Of a stretch of DNA of 64,000 bases, positions 51,955 to 60,711 are shown piece by piece. Each line of letters opens with the position of its first letter. Position 1 is the first letter of the stretch. The notes under the pieces are model-generated. The model ran no database searches, was not told the origin of the DNA, and saw nothing but the letters and a program-made list of their open reading frames with translations. Origin of the DNA: Bacteroidota bacterium (GTDB lineage Bacteria; Bacteroidota; Bacteroidia; Sphingobacteriales; Sphingobacteriaceae); the NCBI GenBank assembly GCA_023450085.1, contig JAEXHI010000026.1, positions 1-64,000 of the forward strand. The letters are read 5' to 3'. The translations under genes and the position numbers were made by a program.

Positions 51955-53732
51955 GCTGGCTATATTATTTGTTAGAGGCTAACCTGTATTTAGCCGCTTT
52001 CTATCTTCTGTACAAGTTGTTATTACAAAATACCACTTTCTATAATGCTAATCGATATTTTTTGGTATTGAGCATTATAATGGCATTTACCATTCCTTTT
52101 ATGCAGCTAGGCTTTTTAAAACTACCTATGGAGGTTGCTACCGAAATACAAATGGAAGAGGCTCCCCAACAGTTTATAGAAGTGGTTGTAGCAGATCAAC
52201 CTACAGCATGGGGCCTAAATGATTATCTTTTATATGGATATTTGGCTTTGGCTATTGGTCTAGCTGTTAAATTTCTTTTTTCTATCACCAAAATCATTCG
52301 CCTGTACTTTAACCACCAAAAGCGCAAATTAGGTAACTACACGTTGGTAGAGCTTTCTGCCGAGCATGCCGCCTTTTCATTCTTCAATGTGCTTTTCATT
52401 CATCCCAACATGGCAAAAAACAATGCAGTGTTAACGCATGAGATGATCCACATTAAACAAAAGCACAGTTTAGACATCATTTTACTAGAGCTTTTAAAAA
52501 TCATCTGCTGGTTTAATCCGGTAGTGTATTTAGTAAAAAATGATTTAACGCTTTTGCACGAGTACATTGCTGATGAAAGCACTACTGCGAAGGGCATTTC
52601 CAAACATGAATACGCCATGTTTCTTATCGAGAATTCCATGGCTTCATATTCACCTACTCTTGTCAATCAATTTTTCAATCAATCAATATTAAAAAGTAGA
52701 ATCAACATGTTAAACAAAGAAAAAACGGCAAAATGGGCCAAGCTCAAATATTTGCTAGCCGTACCACTAGGCATGGGTTTGTTATGCGCTTCGACACTTA
52801 GTTTTAGTAAAAGCTATGGCTATCTGGAAATTGGCGCTCAACAGAAAGTTAAAGAGGAAGCCACAAAATCAAAACAGGAAAAGAAAACCTACTATCCAGA
52901 TTTTAAATATGACGAGCATAACAATTTCATATCCTTAGAAAAGCGAGTAATTGCTATCAATGGAAAAGTTATTCTAGATAAAAATAAATACTACGGTTCC
53001 GCCAAAGCAGAAAAGGTTACTTTTTTAACAAGTGAAGCAGCCATTAACAAATATGGTAATGAAGGGAAATACGGTGCGGTAGAAATTATTGGTAAAGACG
53101 TTGTAATGACTCCAGCTCCCCCAGTAATGCCAAAACAAAATGAAACCAAGAAAGAACAAGTTAAACTTCCTCCACCAGCAATTGAAGCTCCACCTAAAGG
53201 TAAAAGCCCTAAAAAATCCCCTCCTCCAACTGTAAAAGCAGATGAAATAAATAAAACAGCTGCTATCAAGGGTCTTAAAGTTCAAGAAATTGAAATCATT
53301 CCCTCAATAAAAGTTGAAGAAATAAAAGAATCCAAAAATGCAAAACCAATAGAGTTGGAAATAAAAGCTGACAAGCCTATAAAAAAAGTAGAGGGCATAA
53401 AAGTAGAAGAAATCAAACTTGAAAAATCTAAAACGATTAAAGGCGAACCTATTGAACTTGAAATAAAAGCTGATCATCCTATTAAAAAGGTGCAGGGCAT
53501 AAAAGTAGAAGAAATCAAAGGCTCCAAACCAAAGGAGATTAAATCCATTAAAATTGAAACTACTGAAACCCCTACCAAAAAAGTACAGGGCGTAAAAATT
53601 GGGAAAGCAAAATCGCCAGCCACAACCACCACTAAACAAACATTTTCGCAGCAGTTAAATACCGGCTACAATGGCAAGGCTTGGCTTTTATACAAACCTC
53701 AACCTGTACAAGACAAAGACGATCGTTGTTAG
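51951..53732 (+). CDS. M56 family peptidase with repetitive periplasmic tail
   Basis: 593 aa. N-terminal membrane segments (about 3-22, 36-53, 92-112) precede a gluzincin domain with HEMIH at 163-167 (Glu164 catalytic) and a further membrane segment (about 265-285, LLAVPLGMGLLCAST). The periplasmic part has a TonB-plug-like stretch (FKYDEHNNFISLEKRVIAINGK, GNEGKYGAVEIIG; about 320-380) and a Pro-rich linker. A Lys/Glu-rich repeat tail follows (about 440-560) with the unit ELEIKADKPIKKVEGIKVEEIK occurring at least twice. It is the sensor/protease partner of the repressor it overlaps by 4 bp. The signal is unknown; no penicillin-binding domain is present. Confidence 0.86.
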   Translation: MSWLYYLLEANLYLAAFYLLYKLLLQNTTFYNANRYFLVLSIIMAFTIPFMQLGFLKLPMEVATEIQMEEAPQQFIEVVVADQPTAWGLNDYLLYGYLALAIGLAVKFLFSITKIIRLYFNHQKRKLGNYTLVELSAEHAAFSFFNVLFIHPNMAKNNAVLTHEMIHIKQKHSLDIILLELLKIICWFNPVVYLVKNDLTLLHEYIADESTTAKGISKHEYAMFLIENSMASYSPTLVNQFFNQSILKSRINMLNKEKTAKWAKLKYLLAVPLGMGLLCASTLSFSKSYGYLEIGAQQKVKEEATKSKQEKKTYYPDFKYDEHNNFISLEKRVIAINGKVILDKNKYYGSAKAEKVTFLTSEAAINKYGNEGKYGAVEIIGKDVVMTPAPPVMPKQNETKKEQVKLPPPAIEAPPKGKSPKKSPPPTVKADEINKTAAIKGLKVQEIEIIPSIKVEEIKESKNAKPIELEIKADKPIKKVEGIKVEEIKLEKSKTIKGEPIELEIKADHPIKKVQGIKVEEIKGSKPKEIKSIKIETTETPTKKVQGVKIGKAKSPATTTTKQTFSQQLNTGYNGKAWLLYKPQPVQDKDDRC

Positions 53733-53741
53733 TTAATTTGA

Positions 53742-54371
53742 TTACTGAGGAATGTAGACCACGTATTTGGTATCAAAAAAATCTTCCTCAAAATAAGCTG
53801 AAAGCGGATATAATTCTGCTTTCAGTTTTGACTCCTTAATCTCTTCGGTCAAATCGCCTCCTTTTAGATAAAGAATACCATTTTTTAAGGCATTGATATT
53901 CTCCTTCGCAAATTTTCCTCTTACCCAAGGATAAAAGTCGCCCAAACGTGTTACCGCTCGTGATACCACAAAGTTATATTTATCGGTAATCTGCTCTGCC
54001 CTACTGTGCGAACCTTTCACATTTTTTAGTCCTAAGGCTTTTGCTACTTCGTTCACCACTTTGATTTTTTTCCCTATAGAATCTACCAAATGGAACTGCG
54101 TTTCTGGAAACAGAATGGCCAGAGGAATGCCCGGAAAACCACCACCTGTACCTACGTCCAATACTTTTTCGCCAGACTTAAAAGTGCAAAACTTTGCAAT
54201 GCCCAGTGAATGTAAAATATGGCGTTCGTAAAGCTCGTCAATATCTTTTCGAGAAATCACATTGATTTGACTATTCCAAAAGCTGTAAAGTTCATACAGT
54301 TTTTCAAATTGCTCAATTTGTTGCTGAGTTAAATCAGGAAAGTACTTGAAAATGATATCGGGTTTTACCAT
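53742..54371 (-). CDS. rsmG: 16S rRNA (guanine-527-N7) methyltransferase RsmG
   Basis: 209 aa, the usual length. SAM-binding VLDVGTGGGFPGIPLAILFP (about 68-88), then FHLVDSIGKKIKVVNEVAKALGL and VVSRAVTRLGDFYPWV. It methylates N7 of G527 in 16S rRNA. Convergent with the M56 gene, with only 9 bp between their stops. A standard housekeeping gene, with no oddity seen. Confidence 0.95.
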   Translation of the reverse strand: MVKPDIIFKYFPDLTQQQIEQFEKLYELYSFWNSQINVISRKDIDELYERHILHSLGIAKFCTFKSGEKVLDVGTGGGFPGIPLAILFPETQFHLVDSIGKKIKVVNEVAKALGLKNVKGSHSRAEQITDKYNFVVSRAVTRLGDFYPWVRGKFAKENINALKNGILYLKGGDLTEEIKESKLKAELYPLSAYFEEDFFDTKYVVYIPQ

Positions 54372-54409
54372 TTGGCAAAGTTATAAGTTAAAGTGGAAAG
54401 TTAAAAGAA

Positions 54410-54453
54410 GTGGCTAGGAGTTAGGGATTAGGAGTTAGTTGCTAGTGGTTAGT
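54410..54453. repeat. Dispersed TAGGAGTTAG-type repeat (second locus)
   Basis: GTGGCTAGGAGTTAG, GGATTAGGAGTTAG and GTTGCTAGTGGTTAG follow one another. Same family as at 43480-43523 and 55706-55756. Confidence 0.55.
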
Positions 54454-54518
54454 AAATCGTTGCGCAGATTTAGATATAGATGGTAACATATCTTTAGTCC
54501 TTTATCCTTTGTTCTTCA

Positions 54519-55640
54519 CTACTTCCATTGCACTTTCTTTACGAAGATGGACAGAATAGCGTTGAATACCAAAAAGGCCATCAAAACAATATCCAAAATT
54601 GGGAACCACCATCTTAATTCGCCATAATTTAATCTTTTTAGCAGCTTAGGGTATACGAAGCTTCTGATGATTAAACTCAACAAGAAAATACCGGCTGCAA
54701 TAAAGCGTGTATTGGGTAAAATGGCTAAGCCAATAACCAAAGCATAAAAGCAAAACTGAATAGCTATTTGCACCGAAAGTATAAACTTATGTTTTGACTT
54801 GTAGAACTTTCCAGCACCAATATGTCTTTTCTTTTGACGTAGATAGGCAAAAAACGAAGTCTTAGGCTCGCTCCATACATGTGCTTCTCGATGGATTTGA
54901 ATGATTGTATTATCAGGTCTCGCGTTGGCATTCACAAACAAATCATCATCACCTGACGGGATATGCATATGTGCTGCAAAGCCTTTGTTTTTAAAGAAAA
55001 GTGTTTTTTTGTAAGCCATGTTTCTGCCTACTCCCATATAAGGCATCCCTTTTATAGCAAAAGACAAATAGTTAACGGCTGTAAAAAATGTTTCAAAACG
55101 GATCAATACATTTAACAATGATTTTCTTTTGAAGTAAGGAGAGTAACCCAGCACAATCTCCACATCATCATCAGCGTGTTGCTGCATTCCTTTTAGCCAA
55201 TGATTATTTGCCGGTTTACAATCTGCATCGGTAAACACCAACCAATCGTAACTAGCCGCTTTGATCCCCATGGTTACGGCAAATTTTTTCCCCGCAATAA
55301 ATTTATTCCCATCAGCTACGTGTACCACTTTTAGGTTACTGTATTTTTTCTCTAGCGCCTCCAACAGATCTACCGTACCATCCCATGATCGATCGTTTAC
55401 CACCACCACTTCAAATTGTGGATAGTCTTGCTCAAATAAGCTAGGCAGGTATTTTTCTAGATTCTGAATTTCGTTGCGTGCGCAAACAATTACGCTAATA
55501 GGTTTACGACCGGCTGTAGGCAAATCGTTGATAGGGTATTGCGCTAATTTCAAGTGCACACCTAAAACATAATAAAGATGTATTAGGAAACAGATAGCTA
55601 GAGCGCTTAGCAAGCAGATTTCGAGTATGTTAAATTCCAC
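54519..55640 (-). CDS. Family 2 glycosyltransferase with membrane segments
   Basis: 373 aa. One N-terminal membrane segment (about 5-27), then the GT2 domain (about 45-270): ISVIVCARNEIQNLEKYLPSLFEQDYPQFEVVVVND, the DxD-like FTDADCKPAN, and a C-terminal acceptor region RQKKRHIGAGKFYKS (Q/RxxRW-like). Two or three membrane segments follow (about 285-305, 310-330, 345-365). It probably polymerises or transfers a sugar on the cytoplasmic face. No co-transcribed polysaccharide genes are close by, so its product is unknown. Confidence 0.87.
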   Translation of the reverse strand: MEFNILEICLLSALAICFLIHLYYVLGVHLKLAQYPINDLPTAGRKPISVIVCARNEIQNLEKYLPSLFEQDYPQFEVVVVNDRSWDGTVDLLEALEKKYSNLKVVHVADGNKFIAGKKFAVTMGIKAASYDWLVFTDADCKPANNHWLKGMQQHADDDVEIVLGYSPYFKRKSLLNVLIRFETFFTAVNYLSFAIKGMPYMGVGRNMAYKKTLFFKNKGFAAHMHIPSGDDDLFVNANARPDNTIIQIHREAHVWSEPKTSFFAYLRQKKRHIGAGKFYKSKHKFILSVQIAIQFCFYALVIGLAILPNTRFIAAGIFLLSLIIRSFVYPKLLKRLNYGELRWWFPILDIVLMAFLVFNAILSIFVKKVQWK

Positions 55641-56070
55641 GATGGTATTCTAAAGCAAGCAAAGGTCTGTTTTTTAATTCAATTTGTATGTATTGTTGAA
55701 AAAAAGGGATTAGGAATAAGGGGCTAGGAGTTAGGAATTAGTAGCCAGGTGTTAGTCAGGAAGTCCGAAAGTTGGAAAGTTAAGGGAGTAATCCGATCAT
55801 TAATAAATGTATGAATAATAATCCCGTTCCTAAATTCTTTCCCGATTGAGTCGGTTTAGTATGTTTTAGTACGGGCAGTTAGTTATTTGGGATTGCAAGG
55901 AACAGCTTTGGCTATAAAACCTCATAGGTTTTAGAAACCTATGAGGTTTATTAAAAAAAGAGCTAAAAAGAACTAAAAAACAACGTCGCCATACAATAAT
56001 CGCTTTTAAGCATTCAGCAATTTGACAATTAATCTTTACTTTTGTCGGATTTTGAAGAGGACAGCAACGC
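55641..56070. repeat. Gap before tgt with dispersed repeats
   Basis: 430 bp without a gene. It contains a TAGGAGTTAG repeat (55706-55756) and the inverted AGTCCGAAAGTTGGAAAGTTAA word (about 55763). A 33-nt hairpin AAACCTCATAGGTTT/AAACCTATGAGGTTT (55917-55949) is also present. The promoter of tgt lies at its end. Confidence 0.7.
56037..56044 (+). promoter_or_regulatory. Candidate -7 element of the tgt promoter
   Basis: TACTTTTG matches TAnnTTTG, 26 nt before the tgt ATG. The TTTG nearest upstream (56021) is only 12 nt away, so the -33 element is unsettled. Confidence 0.45.
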
Positions 56071-57201
56071 ATGAAATTTAACTTACAGGCAAAGGACCCA
56101 AATTCCAAAGCAAGAGCGGGCGTAATTAGCACTGCTCATGGCGACATACAGACCCCTATTTTTATGCCTGTAGGCACCGCAGGAACGGTAAAAGCGGTAC
56201 ACCAAAAAGAATTAAAGGAAGATATTAAAGCTCAAATTATATTGGGCAATACTTATCATTTGTACCTGCGTCCGGGATTGGATATTTTAGAACCTGCAGG
56301 CGGGCTGCACAAATTTATTGGATGGGACAAGCCTATTTTAACCGACAGTGGTGGTTATCAGGTTTATTCGCTAAGCCAAGTACGAAAAATAAAGGAAGAA
56401 GGAGTTACTTTCCGCTCACATATTGATGGCTCTAAGCATTTATTTACGCCAGAGTATGCAATGGACATTCAGCGTACCATTGGCGCAGATATCATCATGG
56501 CTTTTGATGAGTGCACACCTTATCCATGCGACTACAAATACGCCGCTAACTCCATTAACATGACCCACCGTTGGTTGAAGAGATGCTGTGAGCGTTTTGA
56601 CACCACGGAACCTAAATATGGTTACGACCAAACCTTGTTCCCTATTGTTCAGGGTTCTGTTTATAAAGACCTAAGGATAAAATCTGCAGAGTTTATCGCT
56701 TCAATGGGCCGTGAGGGCAATGCCATTGGCGGCCTTTCTGTAGGTGAACCTGCTGAGGAAATGTATGCCATGACTGAGGTAGTTTGCGACATTCTGCCTT
56801 ATGAAAAGCCTCGCTATTTAATGGGCGTAGGTACACCAATCAATATTTTAGAGAATATCGCGTTAGGAGTAGATATGTTTGATTGTGTAATGCCTACCAG
56901 AAATGCCAGAAACGGAATGTTGTTCACCAGAAACGGCATGATCAATATCACCAATAAGAAATGGGCTAATGATTTTTCACCAATTGATGCGGAAAGCGAT
57001 CTACTGGCCGACCAAGTGTATTCTAAGGCCTATTTAAGACACTTAATGCAAAGTAAAGAGATATTGGGCTCACAAATTGCTACGCTACACAACTTACATT
57101 TCTATTTATGGCTGGTAAACCAAGCCCGAGAAAAAATTATTAGTGGCGAGTTTTATGAGTGGAAAAACAAAATGGTTACTATCTTAGGAACAAAACTCTA
57201 A
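56071..57201 (+). CDS. tgt: tRNA-guanine transglycosylase, zinc-ligand cysteines absent
   Basis: 376 aa, typical length. TIM-barrel motifs: TDSGGYQVYSLS with Asp92, GGLSVGEP, and DCVMPTRNARNG with the nucleophile Asp271. It inserts queuine/preQ1 at G34 of tRNAs. The zinc site of E. coli Tgt (C-D-C-Y-T-C and a later His) is only partly kept. The aligned segment DAESDLLADQVYSKAYLRHL has Ser309, Leu311 and Asp314 where the cysteines should be; His340 (TLHNL) remains. The LptF/G-type gene starts with no gap after its stop, so the two are co-transcribed. Confidence 0.94.
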   Translation: MKFNLQAKDPNSKARAGVISTAHGDIQTPIFMPVGTAGTVKAVHQKELKEDIKAQIILGNTYHLYLRPGLDILEPAGGLHKFIGWDKPILTDSGGYQVYSLSQVRKIKEEGVTFRSHIDGSKHLFTPEYAMDIQRTIGADIIMAFDECTPYPCDYKYAANSINMTHRWLKRCCERFDTTEPKYGYDQTLFPIVQGSVYKDLRIKSAEFIASMGREGNAIGGLSVGEPAEEMYAMTEVVCDILPYEKPRYLMGVGTPINILENIALGVDMFDCVMPTRNARNGMLFTRNGMINITNKKWANDFSPIDAESDLLADQVYSKAYLRHLMQSKEILGSQIATLHNLHFYLWLVNQAREKIISGEFYEWKNKMVTILGTKL

Positions 57202-58305
57202 ATGAAATTTCTTTTCCGACGTTTAAAACTCATAGATGCCTATATCATTGGCAAATACCTAGGTACTTTTGTGTACACCTTAGCGGTATTTGTGGTGGTT
57301 ATCGTGATTTTTGACCTTTCGGAAAAGCTAGATGACTTTTTAGAGAACGACATGACGATTTGGGAGATTTTCTCTCAATATTACGCGGGTTCTATCCCGT
57401 TTTATGTCAACATGCTCTCGCCTTTGATGAACTTTATTGCGGTAATTTTCTTTACGGCAAAAATGGCCGATCAAACCGAAATTGTTCCCATTTTAAGTGG
57501 TGGCGTAAGTTTCAATCGCTTTTTAAGACCTTATTTCATCTCGGCTTTTATCATTTTCTCCTTGAACTTGGCTTCTAACCTTTTCATGCTGCCTTACACC
57601 AATAAAATCAAAAACAGCTTTGAAAACCAGGTAATCAAGAAGAACGACCCCTACACCAAGTCGAACATTCACATGAAAATAGATGAACACACGTACATCT
57701 TTATCGACAATTTCGACAACCGCAGTAATATCGGCTATAGATTTACACTAGACCGCTTTAAAGGCGATGTACTGGAAAAGAAGCTAATGGCCGAACAAAT
57801 TAGCTATGACTCGGTAAAAAGGGTTTGGAAATTGAGCAATTACACCATACGTAATATCGATGGCCTAAAGGAAAGCATGGTATATGCCAACACCAAGACC
57901 AAGGATACTGTTTTGGATATGAAACCGGATGACTTCTCGGTATACGACAATGTGGTAGAGAGTATGACCAGCAAGGAGTTGTCGGACAAGATCAAAAAAG
58001 AGAAGATCAGAGGCTCCGGCGTAATGAACGACCTACTTTTTGAGCAATATAAACGTTTTATACAGCCTTTATCAGCCTTTGTGTTAACCCTTATTGGGGT
58101 AGCGCTATCGTCTAGAAAAGTACGTGGGGGTGTTGGTTTGCCATTAGGAATAGGAATTGTGCTGAGCTTCTTGTTTATCGTACTGAATCAATTCGCCAAA
58201 ATGTTCTCTACCAAGGGTGGTTTACCACCACTAGTAGCTAATTTACTGCCTGTTATTATATTTGCTATACTTGGCTTATACTTATTACGCAGAGCGCCTA
58301 AATAG
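57202..58305 (+). CDS. LptF/LptG family permease (YjgP/YjgQ)
   Basis: 367 aa. Membrane segments cluster at about 12-35, 55-80 and 98-118 at the N terminus and 280-365 at the C terminus; the jelly-roll periplasmic domain lies between (about 130-270). The opening IDAYIIGKYLGTFVYTLAVFVVVIVIFDLSEKLDDFL is the classic YjgP/YjgQ start. It forms part of the LptB2FG ABC transporter that extracts lipopolysaccharide from the inner membrane. The ATG abuts the tgt stop, a common Bacteroidota arrangement. Whether it is the F or G partner cannot be decided here. Confidence 0.93.
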   Translation: MKFLFRRLKLIDAYIIGKYLGTFVYTLAVFVVVIVIFDLSEKLDDFLENDMTIWEIFSQYYAGSIPFYVNMLSPLMNFIAVIFFTAKMADQTEIVPILSGGVSFNRFLRPYFISAFIIFSLNLASNLFMLPYTNKIKNSFENQVIKKNDPYTKSNIHMKIDEHTYIFIDNFDNRSNIGYRFTLDRFKGDVLEKKLMAEQISYDSVKRVWKLSNYTIRNIDGLKESMVYANTKTKDTVLDMKPDDFSVYDNVVESMTSKELSDKIKKEKIRGSGVMNDLLFEQYKRFIQPLSAFVLTLIGVALSSRKVRGGVGLPLGIGIVLSFLFIVLNQFAKMFSTKGGLPPLVANLLPVIIFAILGLYLLRRAPK

Positions 58306-58614
58306 GTGTTATCGATTGCCAAAAAACCACAATATTCTGTTAATCCTATTAAGTTTTCTATGTGTCTATGTGGTTCATTTAGCTTGCTTTTCGATTTTTA
58401 ACCACATAGGCACATAGTCTTAAAGAACAAACAAGATTGATTTAGGAGGACAAAGATAGATTGCGATGTACCTATGCAGTGCATTTAGGTTCCTTTCCAC
58501 TCCCTAAACACATAGACACATAGCTTTAATTAGAAGTACAGAACGAAGAGAAATTGCTTAGGTTTGAGGTATATTCTTAAATTGCAAAACATCTACTTAA
58601 ACCTGTGCGTCATT
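58306..58614. repeat. Gap with CACATAGACACATAG-type repeats
   Basis: 309 bp. CTATGTGTCTATGTGGTTCATTTAGC (about 58358) and its inverted form ACCACATAGGCACATAG (about 58402) plus ACACATAGACACATAG (58508) form a small family of inverted and direct repeats. A related copy lies near 50267. No gene seen. Confidence 0.6.
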
Positions 58615-59103
58615 ATGCCAAAAATTGAGCTCACCACTAAAATAAACGCTCCTATTGAAATCTGCTTTGATCTGGCAAGAAGTATCGATTTACATCGAAT
58701 TTCGACCGCTCACACTTCAGAAGAAGCCATTTCTGGCGTTACTAGCGGACTTATTGGGCTAAATGAATATGTGACTTGGAAAGCCACCCATTTTGGCATT
58801 ACACAAACCCTTAGTTCGAAGATTACTGGCTTTGAAAGGCCACATTATTTTGTAGACGAGCAAATACAAGGAGCTTTTAAAGCTATCCATCACTTGCATA
58901 AATTTGAGGAAACAAACGACATAGTAACCATGGTAGACCACTTCGAATTTAGCGCTCCTTATGGCATATTCGGAAGGCTTTTCAATACCCTTATCCTTAC
59001 CTCATATCTTCGAAAATTACTTCTCAAGAGAAACGAAATCATTAAGCAATATGCCGAAACAGCGCAATGGAAATTGGTGCTAGATGAGCGAAAATACTGC
59101 TAA
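58615..59103 (+). CDS. SRPBCC (START/Bet v1-like) family protein
   Basis: 162 aa from the ATG at 58615; an upstream TTG-initiated extension to 58564 is less likely. MPKIELTTKINAPIEICFDLARSIDLH opens the SRPBCC fold, and YFVDEQIQGAFKAIHHLHKFE with VTMVDHFEFSAPYGIFGRLFNTLILTSYLRKLLLKRNEIIKQYA closes it, as in 'ligand-binding SRPBCC/cell-division inhibitor'-type proteins. It may bind a hydrophobic small molecule. No motif gives the ligand. A long repeat tract follows immediately. Confidence 0.8.
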   Translation: MPKIELTTKINAPIEICFDLARSIDLHRISTAHTSEEAISGVTSGLIGLNEYVTWKATHFGITQTLSSKITGFERPHYFVDEQIQGAFKAIHHLHKFEETNDIVTMVDHFEFSAPYGIFGRLFNTLILTSYLRKLLLKRNEIIKQYAETAQWKLVLDERKYC

Positions 59104-59137
59104 AAAACAGTATAAGCCAAGCGCCATTCGAGCAATA

Positions 59138-60711
59138 ATTACCACCTATCCCCAAACTTAAAGCAACAAAAAAACTAAAAAAGCACCTCAAAAAAAGCTA
59201 GTCTTTCTCCGATTTTGCATTGAAAAAAATGTAAAAAAACAAGCAAATACTGTAAAAATTGAAGCAAAAATCAATGTAAAAAGAGTGGCCAAAGCCTAAT
59301 TATCGGCTCGCAAAGCATGTCAAAAACAGCCCATTTAGTGCTCTAAATTTTCGTCCGCCCCTCTCTATTCAGCTACAAAAACCGTCTAAAAAAACTAGAA
59401 TTCGAGGCAAAAAACACCATAAAAAGCGGCAACAAAATCAGACTACCGACTCGTAAAAGTCATTAAAAACGGCTTAAAAACCGCACAAATTTTGCGTTCA
59501 CCCACCTCAATCAAGCTCCAAAAAGCAGGTTAAAAATCCAGAAAAAAATGTGAAAGTCCTCACAAAAAAAATTAAAAAAACAGACATCAAAATAAAATTA
59601 TCGGCACGAAAAACCCAATAAAATCAATTCAAAAAGCTATCCAAAACGCACCCTATTTTTGGTTAACTCCAGCTCAAAAACCATCCTCAAAAGAAAAGTA
59701 AAAAGAGGAAATCACCGAAACAAAAACAACTCAAAAAGAAGGCTTCAACAACAGGATTACCGATCAAAAAAACACCTCAAAACAGTCAAATAAATCATCC
59801 CAAAAGCACACCATTAACACACCTCAAACCGACCTCAACTTCACTTCAAACCATACCCAAAACACCCCTAAAAAAGCGATCAAAAAAGACCTTTTTCTTA
59901 AACAAAAAACACCCATAAAACCGATACTTCCAAGCAAAAATAGCGTTCAAAAAAACAACCTAAGTCAAGTCAAAAAAGGCAACCACAAACCTAAAAACCG
60001 GCTATCATTTCACTAGCAAAAGCGACCTAAAACAAGCCAATATTTCCATCAAAAAACAGCCATTTAGCATTTTAAAAAAGAAAAAAAAATTGAATTATCA
60101 CACCAGTTTTTTTGATAAAAATCGACAGACCTCATCGCTAAAACTCAGCAATAAGATCAAAATTCCACCATCCAAAACAAGCACAAAACCTTCAGCAACC
60201 ACATCCAAAACCATCAAAATAAAAAATAAAAAAATACACTATCTAAGCAAAAAAACCAATATAAAAACTAGAAGAAGTTTATCCCTATTTTGAGATAAAC
60301 TGTTGTAAAAATGAGCTTCAATTTTCGCAATCAACAAGAATACCCCAGCATTTTACAGCATTTTTTTTGAGCCACAACCTAGCGATGGATCACAAATTCT
60401 TCATACATTTCTAAAAACATCATGAATTTTATCGCAAAAAAATAAGCATCAATAGTGTACATATTATATCACTAAAATAGCTTATCTTAGAAATCGAAAA
60501 CAACACCATAAACCAACAAAAACGCCAACATAAAACTCAAAAAACAAGCTAAAACACACCTCAACATAAAAACATTTAACAAATTAAAAATCAATATCAT
60601 TAAAAAAACCATATCAACAATAAGTAAAAATAAAACACCACTCAAAAACAAAACAAAAACTAATATTTTTAGCAAACATTTTATACCACTCACATTTAAA
60701 ACAAAAATCAA
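59138..60711. repeat. 1.6-kb A/C-rich tract with degenerate ~150-bp tandem repeats
   Basis: The plus strand is dominated by A and C (AAAA, CAAAAAC, CTCAAAAA), with G and T scarce; the minus strand is T/G-rich. Unit heads ATTAYCGRYTCG-like begin at 59299, 59442, 59597 and 59756, and a weaker ATTACC at 59138, spaced 143-161 bp. In three units a second block (ATTTT.CG..C.CC...C.A.TCAGCT/AAGCTCC) follows about 50 bp in. Past about 59900 the period becomes unclear. Open frames here (60090-60293 plus, 60487-60711 minus) are Lys/Thr- or Leu/Phe/Val-monotone by-products of composition and are not credible genes. Confidence 0.7.

Noticed and set aside
60090..60293. 67-codon plus-strand frame in the A/C-rich tract
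   Set aside because: Lys/Thr/Ser-monotone product produced by base composition; no ribosome binding site or homology-like motif.
60487..60711. 74-codon minus-strand frame, Leu/Val/Phe-rich
   Set aside because: Mirror of the A/C bias, overlaps the promoter region of the gluzincin gene; looks like a membrane protein only because of T-rich codons.
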